A stretch of 64,000 nt of DNA from Polaromonas jejuensis NBRC 106434 (GTDB lineage Bacteria > Pseudomonadota > Gammaproteobacteria > Burkholderiales > Burkholderiaceae_C), in the NCBI RefSeq assembly GCF_001598235.1, contig NZ_BCYO01000005.1:218041-282040 (forward strand), written 5' to 3'. Each line of letters begins with the position of its first letter. Position 1 is the stretch's first letter. Of this stretch, positions 35,040-42,592 are shown piece after piece. The notes under the pieces are model-generated. The model was not told the DNA's origin. It made no database searches and saw nothing but the letters and a program-made list of their open reading frames with translations. Position numbers and translations under genes: made by a program.

Positions 35040-35334
35040 GATGATCTCCTCAAAAAAGGTGGGCTCACATTTTTCCGGAGCGCCGGACCTGTCCGGCACA
35101 CCAGCCTGGTCGACATCGCCTGGCGCCGCGGCAGTCCTGTGGGGCTTGCGTGACGTCCGGCTTTGTCTGGGGCCAGTTTCATCCGGCCAGTGGGCGCGAC
35201 CAATCGCTACATTGGGTTACTGCATTCTGGTCAGGCTGCTCGCCATCTGCCGCATGAGGTTTCCCACTTCCCTCAGCGGCGATCAAACCAGGCAGCTATC
35301 TTTTCTGCACTGCTTGCCGCGCTTGCTTTGGGTA

Positions 35335-35358
35335 GTTACGCAATACAACCCACGTAAC
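35335..35358. promoter_or_regulatory. Inverted repeat GTTACG-N12-CGTAAC in the divergent intergenic region
   Basis: A perfect 6-bp inverted repeat lies in the 489-bp gap between the repeat-protein gene and the response regulator. A further GGTTAC half-site lies at 35215-35220. It is a candidate site for the adjacent LuxR-family regulator. The rest of this gap is relatively A+T-rich and shows no gene. Confidence 0.35.
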
Positions 35359-35401
35359 ATTTTGTGCTTTTGAGGTATTCACGGTGGCTAAACGTATCAA
35401 T

Positions 35402-35429
35402 TTGCCCTACGGTGTAAGCGTGGGATAAA
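35402..35429 (+). promoter_or_regulatory. Putative sigma-70 promoter for the two-component genes
   Basis: TTGCCC, a 16-bp spacer, then GATAAA (four of six matches in each box), about 100 bp upstream of the response-regulator start. Assigned by eye. Confidence 0.3.
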
Positions 35430-35528
35430 AATTAATCGTTCATATGCAGGGCAAGACCTGCAGTTCCAGCCGCCCTCATGGGTCATTGAGCTGCACCTGC
35501 TGAGATGAAGAAGAGTTTGGGAGGAGTC

Positions 35529-36320
35529 ATGGACAACGGTATCGAATTTGGCGTCACGTCAAAATCAGTGATCAGCGTTGACAAAGTCACCACTGAATCC
35601 AGCCTTTACAGACATGGCAATGGGTTTTCCGTGTGGCCGGACTTTCTGACCGGCCAGCCAGGCCAGCCGGTGCGCGTCTTGCTGGTGGATGATGATCCCC
35701 ATATGCGACGGGTGATTGCGCAGGAACTCCTGGCGGACACCCGGATTAACCTTCTGGCGCAGGCCTGCAGCCTGCGGGAAGGGCGGCGCCTGATCGGCCT
35801 GCATGAGTTTGACGTCATGATGGTGGACCTCAATCTGGGCGACGGCACGGGTTTTGACCTGATCGAACACATGAAAACCCTGCGCCCCATGGCCGAGGCC
35901 ATCGTCATCTCCGCCATGGAGGATGAAGAACACGCCCTGCATGCCTTTGAACTCGGGGCGACCGGTTACCTGGTCAAAAACTCCTGGTTTGGCAATTTTT
36001 CTCAGGCTGTCTTGCAGGTGGTCAACGGCGGGGCCTCCATCACCCCTAACCTTGCACGGCGCCTGCTGCAAAAAATGGACCATTCCCGGCACAGTGAGCA
36101 TTGCGTCGAGCACGCCTGCGGAACCAAGGACAGGTTGTCTGACCGTGAAAAGGAAGTGCTGAAAATGGTGGCCTCAGGCTACACCAGCCAGGAAATTGGT
36201 ACCCGTATGCTGCTCAGCGGCCACACGGTCAACACCCACATCAAGAACATCTACCGCAAACTCAACGTACGAACCCGCGCGCAAGCCGTGAACTTTGCGG
36301 CCCATCGCGGATTGTTCTAG
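35529..36320 (+). CDS. LuxR/NarL-family response regulator
   Basis: A 263-residue regulator. After an unusual ~46-residue N-terminal extension comes a receiver domain with acidic residues 54-56, phospho-acceptor Asp100 in MMVDLNLGDG, Ser128 and Lys150 in YLVKNS. The C-terminal LuxR helix-turn-helix reads LSDREKEVLKMVASGYTSQEIG and GHTVNTHIKNIYRKLNV. GGAGGAG immediately before ATG 35529 decides the start over ATG 35505. It is followed by its likely kinase 11 bp downstream and is divergent from the fibre cluster, which it may control. Confidence 0.92.
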   Translation: MDNGIEFGVTSKSVISVDKVTTESSLYRHGNGFSVWPDFLTGQPGQPVRVLLVDDDPHMRRVIAQELLADTRINLLAQACSLREGRRLIGLHEFDVMMVDLNLGDGTGFDLIEHMKTLRPMAEAIVISAMEDEEHALHAFELGATGYLVKNSWFGNFSQAVLQVVNGGASITPNLARRLLQKMDHSRHSEHCVEHACGTKDRLSDREKEVLKMVASGYTSQEIGTRMLLSGHTVNTHIKNIYRKLNVRTRAQAVNFAAHRGLF

Positions 36321-36331
36321 AGCGGCTGATC

Positions 36332-37642
36332 GTGCTGTCCCTCGCCAACAGCTGGGCTGGACATACCGGCGCCGTGTTGAGCGCAGCGGCGATGGCGGCA
36401 ACCATGACGGTGGCCGGGCTGGCCTGGCAAAGGCGGCGCAACCCACTGGACCTGGCTTATGCCGTTGCCACGGGCGGCTGGCTGTTGTACCTGTTGAGCA
36501 GCAGCGCCAGCGCGCTGTACGACGAAAATCCGCTGGTAGTTTTTTTTGCCCGCCTGGGGTACCAGCTCACCATCCTGGCGGCGTCGTTTTTTCTCCTGAT
36601 TGGCGTTTCGGTTATCCGCTTCGAAGTCCATACGGTCTGGATGCTCCAGGGCCTGGTCGGGCTGCTGCTGCTGGTCTGGAATGCCTGGGGTTTCTTCCTG
36701 CAAGACCTGGCCTACGAACTCTGGGTGGTGCTGAACCTGGTTTGCGCGAGCGCCCTGTTTGTGGTTCTGGCGCGCGAGGTCTTGCGCGGCGACACTGACT
36801 ACCGCTGGCTGGTGCTTGGCGGCGGCCTGCTGGGGCTTGGCCTGTGTTTCCATGGCCTTCTCACCTTTAGCCACCTGCACCCGGGAACCGCGCCGGCGCA
36901 GTATTTTTACCCCGCGCTAATGCTGCTGTTGTGGTTGCTGCTCACCAACCGGCCGGCGCACGCCAGGCCCCCCGTCGATTCAGCCTGGGCCACCGTCACG
37001 GGGTTCGACCCCGAAACGGGCTTTGCCGCTACCGCGGTTGCCAACGAACGTCGTCGCATTGCACAGGATCTGCATGATGGCGTGGGCTCGCAGCTGGTGA
37101 ACATCCTGGCCACGCTTGACACCCGTGCCCCGCAGCAGCAGGCGGTCGCATTGGCCCTGGAGCAGTGCCTCATGGACCTCAAAATCATGGTGGACACCGT
37201 AGACAGCACAGACGCCTGCGTGGTTGACGTGCTGGGCTGCCTGCGCTACCGCGTCCAGCATTCGCTGGACAAGCTGGGCATTCAAATGGTGTGGACGGTG
37301 GATACAGATGGGCCGCTTCAGTCCTTTCGCGGAGAGCGGGCGCTGCAGGTGCTGCGCATCACCCAGGAATGCCTTTCGAACATCATGCGCCATGCCCAGG
37401 CCAGTGTGATCGAAGTGATCTGCTGCTACTTGCCGGAAAACAAATGCCTGCTGCTGGAAGTGCGCGACAACGGCCGCGGAATCGCCAGCCGCGAGGGCGG
37501 CCGGCCCAAAGGCAAGGGCATGGAAGGCATGCAGCGGCGTGCCCGTGAGCTGGGCGCCCATTTGCAAATTACCACCAAGGCCCAGGAAGGCACCCGGGTG
37601 GTATTGATCGTGCCCATGCCGGCACCCCACACAAGCGCCTGA
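36332..37642 (+). CDS. Membrane sensor histidine kinase (HisKA_3/NarX type)
   Basis: A 436-residue kinase. The N-terminal ~205 residues form six or seven hydrophobic helices with only short loops, so the signal is probably sensed in or near the membrane. The dimerisation and phosphotransfer motif is ERRRIAQDLHDGVGSQL with His248. The ATPase part has the N-box TQECLSNIMRHAQAS and G-box VRDNGRGI, then GKGMEGMQRRARELG. GTG at 36332 is the start. It pairs with the upstream response regulator. Confidence 0.9.
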   Translation: MLSLANSWAGHTGAVLSAAAMAATMTVAGLAWQRRRNPLDLAYAVATGGWLLYLLSSSASALYDENPLVVFFARLGYQLTILAASFFLLIGVSVIRFEVHTVWMLQGLVGLLLLVWNAWGFFLQDLAYELWVVLNLVCASALFVVLAREVLRGDTDYRWLVLGGGLLGLGLCFHGLLTFSHLHPGTAPAQYFYPALMLLLWLLLTNRPAHARPPVDSAWATVTGFDPETGFAATAVANERRRIAQDLHDGVGSQLVNILATLDTRAPQQQAVALALEQCLMDLKIMVDTVDSTDACVVDVLGCLRYRVQHSLDKLGIQMVWTVDTDGPLQSFRGERALQVLRITQECLSNIMRHAQASVIEVICCYLPENKCLLLEVRDNGRGIASREGGRPKGKGMEGMQRRARELGAHLQITTKAQEGTRVVLIVPMPAPHTSA

Positions 37643-37697
37643 GCGGCACCCGTTCGCAGGGGCACCCACCGCCCTGCATCGACGCGTTCCACGTCAT

Positions 37698-37917
37698 ATG
37701 ACGAAAGGCACGGTCAAGAAAATCAACGGCAAGACGGGCTGGGTGCTCATGGCCCAGGGGCCCGTCAACAGCATGAGCGGGCCCGCCATGACCATGAGCT
37801 TCAAGGTCAGAGACAAGGAACCTGCTCGACAAGCTGGCGATCGGCAAGAAGGCAGATTTCGGATTTTTGAAGGAGGGCGAGGATGACGCAATGACAACAG
37901 CCAGGTCGCTGCCCTGA
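37698..37917 (+). pseudogene. Frameshifted CusF-like copper-binding protein
   Basis: The first frame reads MTKGTVKKINGKTGWVLMA then GPAMTMSFKVRDKE, the CusF-type beta-barrel with the MTM metal ligand motif. Near 37822 the frame breaks. Homology continues in the +1 frame as LLDKLAIGKKADFGFLKEGE and ends at TGA 37915-37917. No signal peptide is present at the start. So it is a decayed gene missing its 5' part and carrying one frameshift. It lies tail-to-tail with the multicopper oxidase. Confidence 0.7.
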
Positions 37918-37919
37918 CT

Positions 37920-39563
37920 CTATGCCTTGACCAGATAGTTGCGCATCATCCCGGTGTCCCCGTGCTCCAGCATGTGGCAGTGGTAGGGAAACAGCCCCGG
38001 GTAGTCGGCGAAGCCCAGCAGGATGCGCACACGCTCGCCCGGCATCACCAGCACCGTGTCCTTCCACCCTTCGTCGACGAAGCCGGCCTTCACCGTGTCG
38101 TGCTGCCGCGAGAACTCGCCGGCAACGGAGCGCCCGATGACGCGGAATTGCAGCCCATGCACGTGCATCGAGTGGGGCATCGACATGCCCATCATCCCGG
38201 TCGCGGCATCGTTGCGGAACTCCCAGACCTCGTGGGTGCCCAGCCTGACGGTTTCAAGCGGGCTGGCACCGAGCATGTCAAAGCTTTGGCCGTTGATGCC
38301 CCAGACCATCATGCCCATGGTGAGGTTGAACACCTTGGGGCGATTGAAGTTGACGGCAGCGCGCGGTTGCGGCTGCTGCAGCTGGGACAGTCGTTGTGGC
38401 GGCATGACGCTGCGTCTGGTGCCACCCTCGAGCCGCAGCTTGAGCACCGGGAATGGCGCGCCATCGGGCAGCGCCGTTCCACCCATCATCCCGCCCATGG
38501 CCATGCCGCCCTCGAAGGCGAGGCTTTGCAGCGTCAGTTCGGTGCCCGCAGTCCAGCGGCCGAAATCCACCCACAGGTCGACGCGCTCGGCGGGCGCGAG
38601 CATGACGTAGTCGCGTTGCAGCGGTGCCGCCAGCAAGCCGCCATCGCTCCCAATCACCGTCAGCGGCGACCGGTCATGCCACGCCAGCTTGTACATGCGT
38701 GTGTTCGAGGCATTGAGCAAGCGCAGGCGATGGGGGCGGCGCTCGACCTCCAGGCTCGCACCTGGCCTGCCGTTGACGAGGATCTGGTCCCCGAGCACGC
38801 CCATCATGCGGGCCATCATCTGGCTCATGCCACCCATAGCGCCCATCATGTCGCCCATGTCACCGCCCATCATCCCGTGGCCCATGCCGCCTCGTTCAGG
38901 GTTCTGCGATGCCGCGCCGGTCGCACGCTCCGACAAGTAGACGAACTGGTTGTCACCGTCGAATGTCCTATCCTGTATGACCAGCGGGAGATCATGCGGA
39001 CCGGTGGGCAAATCAAGGGTCGCCTCCTCCTCGTCGCTGACGAGGAACAGGCCGGCCAGGCCGAAGTAGATCTGCTTGCCCGTTCGGCCATGGGGGTGCG
39101 GGTGGAACCAGTAGCTACCGGCCCTATCCACGACCGTGAACTCGTAGACATAGCGCTCGCCCGGCGCGATCGCGTAGCGCGGATGGCCATCCATGGGTTC
39201 CGGGACATGCAGCCCGTGCCAATGAATGATGGTCGACTCCGGCAGCGCGTTGATCAGGTCGATGCGCACGCGCTGACCCCGGCGCACGCGGATGATGGGC
39301 CCCAGGTAGTTGCCGGCCCACGCCTCGAGCGCGCTCGCATCGCCGCGCAGCAGCTTGCCCCGGTAGCGCCACACCTGCGTCTGCTCACCCGGGCGGATGG
39401 CAACCTTATCTTGAACCGCATGCAGTTCAATGTGGACATCGACGCCGGCAGCGGCGCTCTCCTCGTTGCCGGCCCTTGCGCTCAACGCCGGCAGGCCGAG
39501 CGCGGCGAGCGCCGCCGCAGTAGCGGCGGATCGGATCAGGATGCGGCGCCTTTGATGGTTCAT
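37920..39563 (-). CDS. Multicopper oxidase (CueO/CopA-like), Tat-exported
   Basis: A periplasmic oxidase of 547 residues, probably oxidising Cu(I). The leader has a twin-arginine-type RRRILIRSAATAAALAAL. All four copper motifs are intact: HWHGLH, HPHPHGRTG, HSMHVHGLQF and the type 1 site YHCHMLEHGDTGMM. A Met/Gly-rich stretch (MGHGMMGGDMGDMMGAMGGM) around residues 215-240 resembles CueO and PcoA copper-binding loops. MNHQ at 39563, preceded by AGGA, is preferred to the ATG five codons upstream. Core gene of the copper cluster. Confidence 0.93.
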   Translation of the reverse strand: MNHQRRRILIRSAATAAALAALGLPALSARAGNEESAAAGVDVHIELHAVQDKVAIRPGEQTQVWRYRGKLLRGDASALEAWAGNYLGPIIRVRRGQRVRIDLINALPESTIIHWHGLHVPEPMDGHPRYAIAPGERYVYEFTVVDRAGSYWFHPHPHGRTGKQIYFGLAGLFLVSDEEEATLDLPTGPHDLPLVIQDRTFDGDNQFVYLSERATGAASQNPERGGMGHGMMGGDMGDMMGAMGGMSQMMARMMGVLGDQILVNGRPGASLEVERRPHRLRLLNASNTRMYKLAWHDRSPLTVIGSDGGLLAAPLQRDYVMLAPAERVDLWVDFGRWTAGTELTLQSLAFEGGMAMGGMMGGTALPDGAPFPVLKLRLEGGTRRSVMPPQRLSQLQQPQPRAAVNFNRPKVFNLTMGMMVWGINGQSFDMLGASPLETVRLGTHEVWEFRNDAATGMMGMSMPHSMHVHGLQFRVIGRSVAGEFSRQHDTVKAGFVDEGWKDTVLVMPGERVRILLGFADYPGLFPYHCHMLEHGDTGMMRNYLVKA

Positions 39564-39607
39564 GTGAGAAGTCCTCATTCTGGTTTGGGTGCGGGGAATG
39601 AGACCCG

Positions 39608-39739
39608 TCAGCAGCGCCAGCGACCCATCATCCCGAAATGCATCACTGCCATGCCGATGGCACCCAGGATCGCAATGCCGCCAATGACCGCGAGCACGAT
39701 CACAACGATCCTGAGTGCATTGCCGTTTAAGTCACTCAT
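39608..39739 (-). CDS. Small single-helix membrane protein of the copper cluster
   Basis: A 43-residue protein starting MSDLNGNALRIVVIVLAVIG with one transmembrane helix and a Met/His-containing end (MAVMHFGMMGRWRC), a composition seen in small metal-resistance peptides. Its ATG lies inside the last codons of the upstream gene (8-bp overlap), indicating coupling. Function unknown. Confidence 0.65.
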   Translation of the reverse strand: MSDLNGNALRIVVIVLAVIGGIAILGAIGMAVMHFGMMGRWRC

Positions 39740-40643
39740 GGGTCGTTCCCTCCTTCGCGATCTGCGTCCAGGTTCGCCCCTGGTCCTTGCTGAGAAACAC
39801 GCTTCGCTGGAAGGTCGCGATGGCGATTTCTGCCGGCCGGGCAGGGTTCTGCGCGATGTAGGCCACGGCATCTTCCGTCAGTGCCGGGATCGGCACCTCC
39901 TCGGCTTTGGCTCCGGCCTTCAATGCAATCCTCGCCAGTGCCGCCTTGCCTGCATGGGTGCTGAACCACAGATGCTGCCCGTCCAGGTCGAAGCTTTGGG
40001 CGAGTACCCGCCGGCCGCCAGCCAGCCGCTCGAAGCTCTCGGCCGAGTTCCGGGACAAATACAGCCCGTCGTCCGTGCCGGCGGCGACGAGTGCCGCGTT
40101 AGTGGGATGCACAGCCAGGCTGTTGAGCTTGGGACCCAGCCCCTTGGCGGCGGCGCGCGTCCACTTCAGGCCGTCGTTTAGCGTGTAGTAGATGCCGGCC
40201 TGGCTCATGCGGGAGTTCGGCTGGTGGTTGAGCACGTATACCGCGTTGGTCGCGTAGCTGGTCGCCAGCATATGGAAGTCCGACTCGCCCGTGAGCCCGA
40301 GCTGCTGCCAGGTCTTGCCGCCGTCGCGGCTCTTGATCAAACCGAAGGGGTTGGTCAGTCCGGAACCCGGTGCCGGGTGCCCGCTGCTGTACAACGCGTC
40401 GCGCGTGGCCGAGTACCCCATGTAGTCATGCGCCGGCCCCGCGGCCTTGGACCAATGCCCGTCCGAGTACACGGCCAGGCCGTGATGGCTGGGAATCAAA
40501 AGCTGTTTGCCGTCGGTGCTGTAGGACAGCCCGTGGACATGCATCAGTGTGACTGGCTCGCCGGCGTGAACCGGGGACGCGGCGAGGATGCCAAGTGCCA
40601 ACGCGAGCATGCAGGCTTGAAGAGTACTTTTTTTATTGAGCAT
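39732..40643 (-). CDS. Exported BNR/sialidase-like repeat protein (F510_1955-type)
   Basis: A 303-residue protein with a signal peptide (CMLALALGILAASPVHA) and a beta-propeller made of BNR-like Asp-box repeats: SRDGGKTWQQLG, LNDGLKWTRAA, SRNSAESFERLA and SKDQGRTWTQIA. It starts its mature part with LMHVHGLSYSTDG, typical of propeller proteins that accompany multicopper oxidases in metal-resistance loci. Glycosidase activity is unlikely to be its role here (inference). Confidence 0.82.
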   Translation of the reverse strand: MLNKKSTLQACMLALALGILAASPVHAGEPVTLMHVHGLSYSTDGKQLLIPSHHGLAVYSDGHWSKAAGPAHDYMGYSATRDALYSSGHPAPGSGLTNPFGLIKSRDGGKTWQQLGLTGESDFHMLATSYATNAVYVLNHQPNSRMSQAGIYYTLNDGLKWTRAAAKGLGPKLNSLAVHPTNAALVAAGTDDGLYLSRNSAESFERLAGGRRVLAQSFDLDGQHLWFSTHAGKAALARIALKAGAKAEEVPIPALTEDAVAYIAQNPARPAEIAIATFQRSVFLSKDQGRTWTQIAKEGTTHE

Positions 40644-40703
40644 GGCTATTCTTTGTGGTGGGTGGTAAAGCGCATGAGCGGACGGGTGTCTCCTGGTGGG
40701 GGA

Positions 40704-40984
40704 TCAGACCTCGGGTCCAACGCCAATATGCAGCGTCGATTCCCCAGAGTAATGGTGCGGGGGCACTTCGAGGTTGCCGGGAGCGGGTACGTTCTTGAAG
40801 ACCCGGCCGGCGAGATCGAACTTCGATCCATGGCATGGGCAATAGAAGCCACCCGGCCATGATGCGCCTATGTCGGCGGCACCCGGCTCTGGCCTGAAGG
40901 TCGGGATGCACCCCAGGTGGGTGCAGATCGCCACCAGTGATGGGCCGTCGGCCGCGCGCGAACGCCTGACGCGGGCGTTGCTCG
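40704..40984 (-). pseudogene. Rieske iron-sulfur protein, C-terminal fragment
   Basis: The frame carries the two Rieske cluster boxes, CTHLGC and CPCHGSKFD, and the following VFKNVPAPGNLEVPP of cytochrome bc1-type Rieske subunits. The N-terminal membrane anchor and linker are absent: upstream the frame runs only to the end of the DUF2933-like gene, with no good start (a GTG at 40934 lies four codons before the first cluster ligand). I read it as a truncated remnant. A short functional Rieske domain is possible but less likely. Confidence 0.65.
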
Positions 40985-41239
40985 CTAGGCTTTGTCCGGA
41001 TCGGCATCTCGGACCCCGGATTTCGCTCTGCTTTCACCGGACTTGGCGTTCTCGTCCTGCTTGTCGCCGTTCATGCCCTTCATCATCAAGAGCATCGCCA
41101 CAGGGCAGATGAGCGCCACCAAGAAGGGTGCGCTGGCCTGAATGAACGCCTGGGCCGCAGGCAGTGCGAAGTAGGCAACCGCGAGAGCAACGCCCAACCA
41201 GACAGCCGTCTTCACCATCATTTTCGAATCGCACTTCAT
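40985..41239 (-). CDS. DUF2933-like small membrane protein
   Basis: An 84-residue protein: charged start MKCDSKMMVK, one helix about residues 10-30, a second at 35-52 (ALICPVAMLLMMKGM), then a hydrophilic Lys/Asp tail. Length, helix arrangement and the Cys/Met content match small DUF2933 proteins found in copper and silver resistance clusters. It precedes the Rieske fragment directly. Confidence 0.65.
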   Translation of the reverse strand: MKCDSKMMVKTAVWLGVALAVAYFALPAAQAFIQASAPFLVALICPVAMLLMMKGMNGDKQDENAKSGESRAKSGVRDADPDKA

Positions 41240-41279
41240 GTTGTTCTGCTTTGAAATTAGGGGCCTCGCAAAGGAATCG

Positions 41280-41609
41280 CTAGACCGACGGGTCAGGTAA
41301 AACCTCTGCTCCGCAACGAAGATGGAGAAACTTTTCCACGGACATCACCGCCGCGATTCCGGCTCCAGGAACATCGGAAAGAGCGGTCTCCAGCAAGGCG
41401 TTGAGAAGCGCCTCCACTTTCGATTCCTCCGTGAAGATCTCGATCTTGGTGTGTTCGCTGAGCCAGTCACTGGTAAAAAAATTCTTGTACTCGCCGAAGC
41501 CCTTGACCCTGGTCAGCGTGATACCTCCAACACCCATGATCCTGAGTTGCCTTTCCAGGGACTCCACAGCCTCTGACGGGACAATTGCGACGACATACTT
41601 GAAGTTCAT
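41280..41609 (-). CDS. PII-like signalling protein of the metal-resistance type
   Basis: A 109-residue ferredoxin-like protein: MNFKYVVAIVPSEAVESLERQL, GVGGITLTRVKGFGEYKNFF and HTKIEIFTEESKVEALLNALLE fit the PII fold. The T-loop region lacks the uridylylated Tyr motif of GlnB/GlnK, so it is not a nitrogen PII. Such PII-like proteins often stand at the head of Cus-type efflux or copper clusters. GAGGAAAT precedes the ATG. It would be the first gene of the minus-strand copper cluster. No gene is evident in the 293 bp upstream. Confidence 0.8.
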   Translation of the reverse strand: MNFKYVVAIVPSEAVESLERQLRIMGVGGITLTRVKGFGEYKNFFTSDWLSEHTKIEIFTEESKVEALLNALLETALSDVPGAGIAAVMSVEKFLHLRCGAEVLPDPSV

Positions 41610-41902
41610 GATTTCCTCGCTGTCTTCCGTAGTTCAATTGGCAGGCAGAGTCGGCGGGAGGGCATTTCAGTCGAGCGAATCGACACTCGCAGGCCCGAGC
41701 CGCGGTGTCCCATCTGCCTTAAGGCAGGGGCCGCCATCATGGTGATTCGATGCATCGGCACGATAAACAGTTCCGCGGCGCGCAAGCCCGCATGGTGCAA
41801 CCTGGGAAGATCGAGTACGACAAGACCCCCACAGCAGCTGTCTGCGCTATCCTTTCAGTTCCTTTCCATCAACCTTCTCTGCTTGCCCAATTTCCAGGCG
41901 CC

Positions 41903-42496
41903 ATGACCTTCAAACTCGTCCGCAAATTCATTCCCGCCACGCTCATCGCGGCCGGCCTGCTCCTTGCCGGTTGCAACGAAGCGCCCAGCACCGCGCCCGC
42001 GAAGGCGGCATCCACACCGGTGTCGATGGCCGCCATTGCCGCCGAAGCCACGGGCTTCACGGCGGGCCAGGCCATGAGCACCCGCACCGTTTACGTCTTC
42101 TTCGATGCCCAGTGCCCGCATTGCGGCGCGCTGTGGGAGGCGGCCAAGCCGCTGAAGTCGCAGGCCAAATTCATCTGGATTCCCGTGGGCATCCTGAACC
42201 CGGCCAGCACCTCCCAGGGCGCCACTTTGTTGGCCGCCCCCGACCCGGTCGCCGCGATGGACGCGCACGAAGCCTCCCTGCTGGCAAAGCAGGGCGGCAT
42301 CAGCACCGGCAGCAACATCGAGGCGCAGAAGGCGGCCGTCGCCAGGAATACGGCACTGATGACCCGGTTTGGCTTCGCTTCCATCCCGACCATTGTGGGA
42401 ACGCACGCCCAGACCGGCGCGCTGGTGACGCAGGAGGGCGCTTCCTCGACAGCTGCACTGGCGGGCCTGCTGGGTCTGCAGGCGCCGGCCAACTAG
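41903..42496 (+). CDS. DsbG/DsbC-like thioredoxin-fold lipoprotein
   Basis: A 197-residue periplasmic thiol protein. The signal peptide ends with the lipobox LLLAGC. The mature domain has the redox motif CPHC in VFFDAQCPHCGALWEAA, then FIWIPVGILNPASTSQGATLL and the cis-Pro loop FASIPTIVG. It lacks an N-terminal DsbC-type dimerisation domain. The frame is open upstream to 41750 but ATG 41903 gives the lipoprotein signal. Role in disulfide isomerisation or reduction is inferred. Confidence 0.87.
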   Translation: MTFKLVRKFIPATLIAAGLLLAGCNEAPSTAPAKAASTPVSMAAIAAEATGFTAGQAMSTRTVYVFFDAQCPHCGALWEAAKPLKSQAKFIWIPVGILNPASTSQGATLLAAPDPVAAMDAHEASLLAKQGGISTGSNIEAQKAAVARNTALMTRFGFASIPTIVGTHAQTGALVTQEGASSTAALAGLLGLQAPAN

Positions 42497-42514
42497 GCAT
42501 GTTTATTATAAAAA

Positions 42515-42568
42515 AGTGACTCCAGCCCAATCAGGACGGGAATAGGTAGCTCTCAATTCGATAGCATC
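42515..42568. repeat. TAGCTATC-type interspersed repeat
   Basis: GACTCCAGCCCAATCAGGAC, GGGAATAGGTAGCTCTC and AATTCGATAGCATC match the reversed orientation of the family. It lies in the convergent gap between the DsbG-like gene and serA, just before a short GC hairpin near 42570-42590. Confidence 0.7.
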
Positions 42569-42592
42569 TTCGCCCGCCGCCGCAGGCGGTGC

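Noticed and set aside
41610..41902. A gene or tRNA in the gap upstream of the DsbG-like lipoprotein
   Set aside because: No cloverleaf or coding frame with a start signal was found. The frame open from 41750 is an upstream extension of the lipoprotein gene without a signal peptide.
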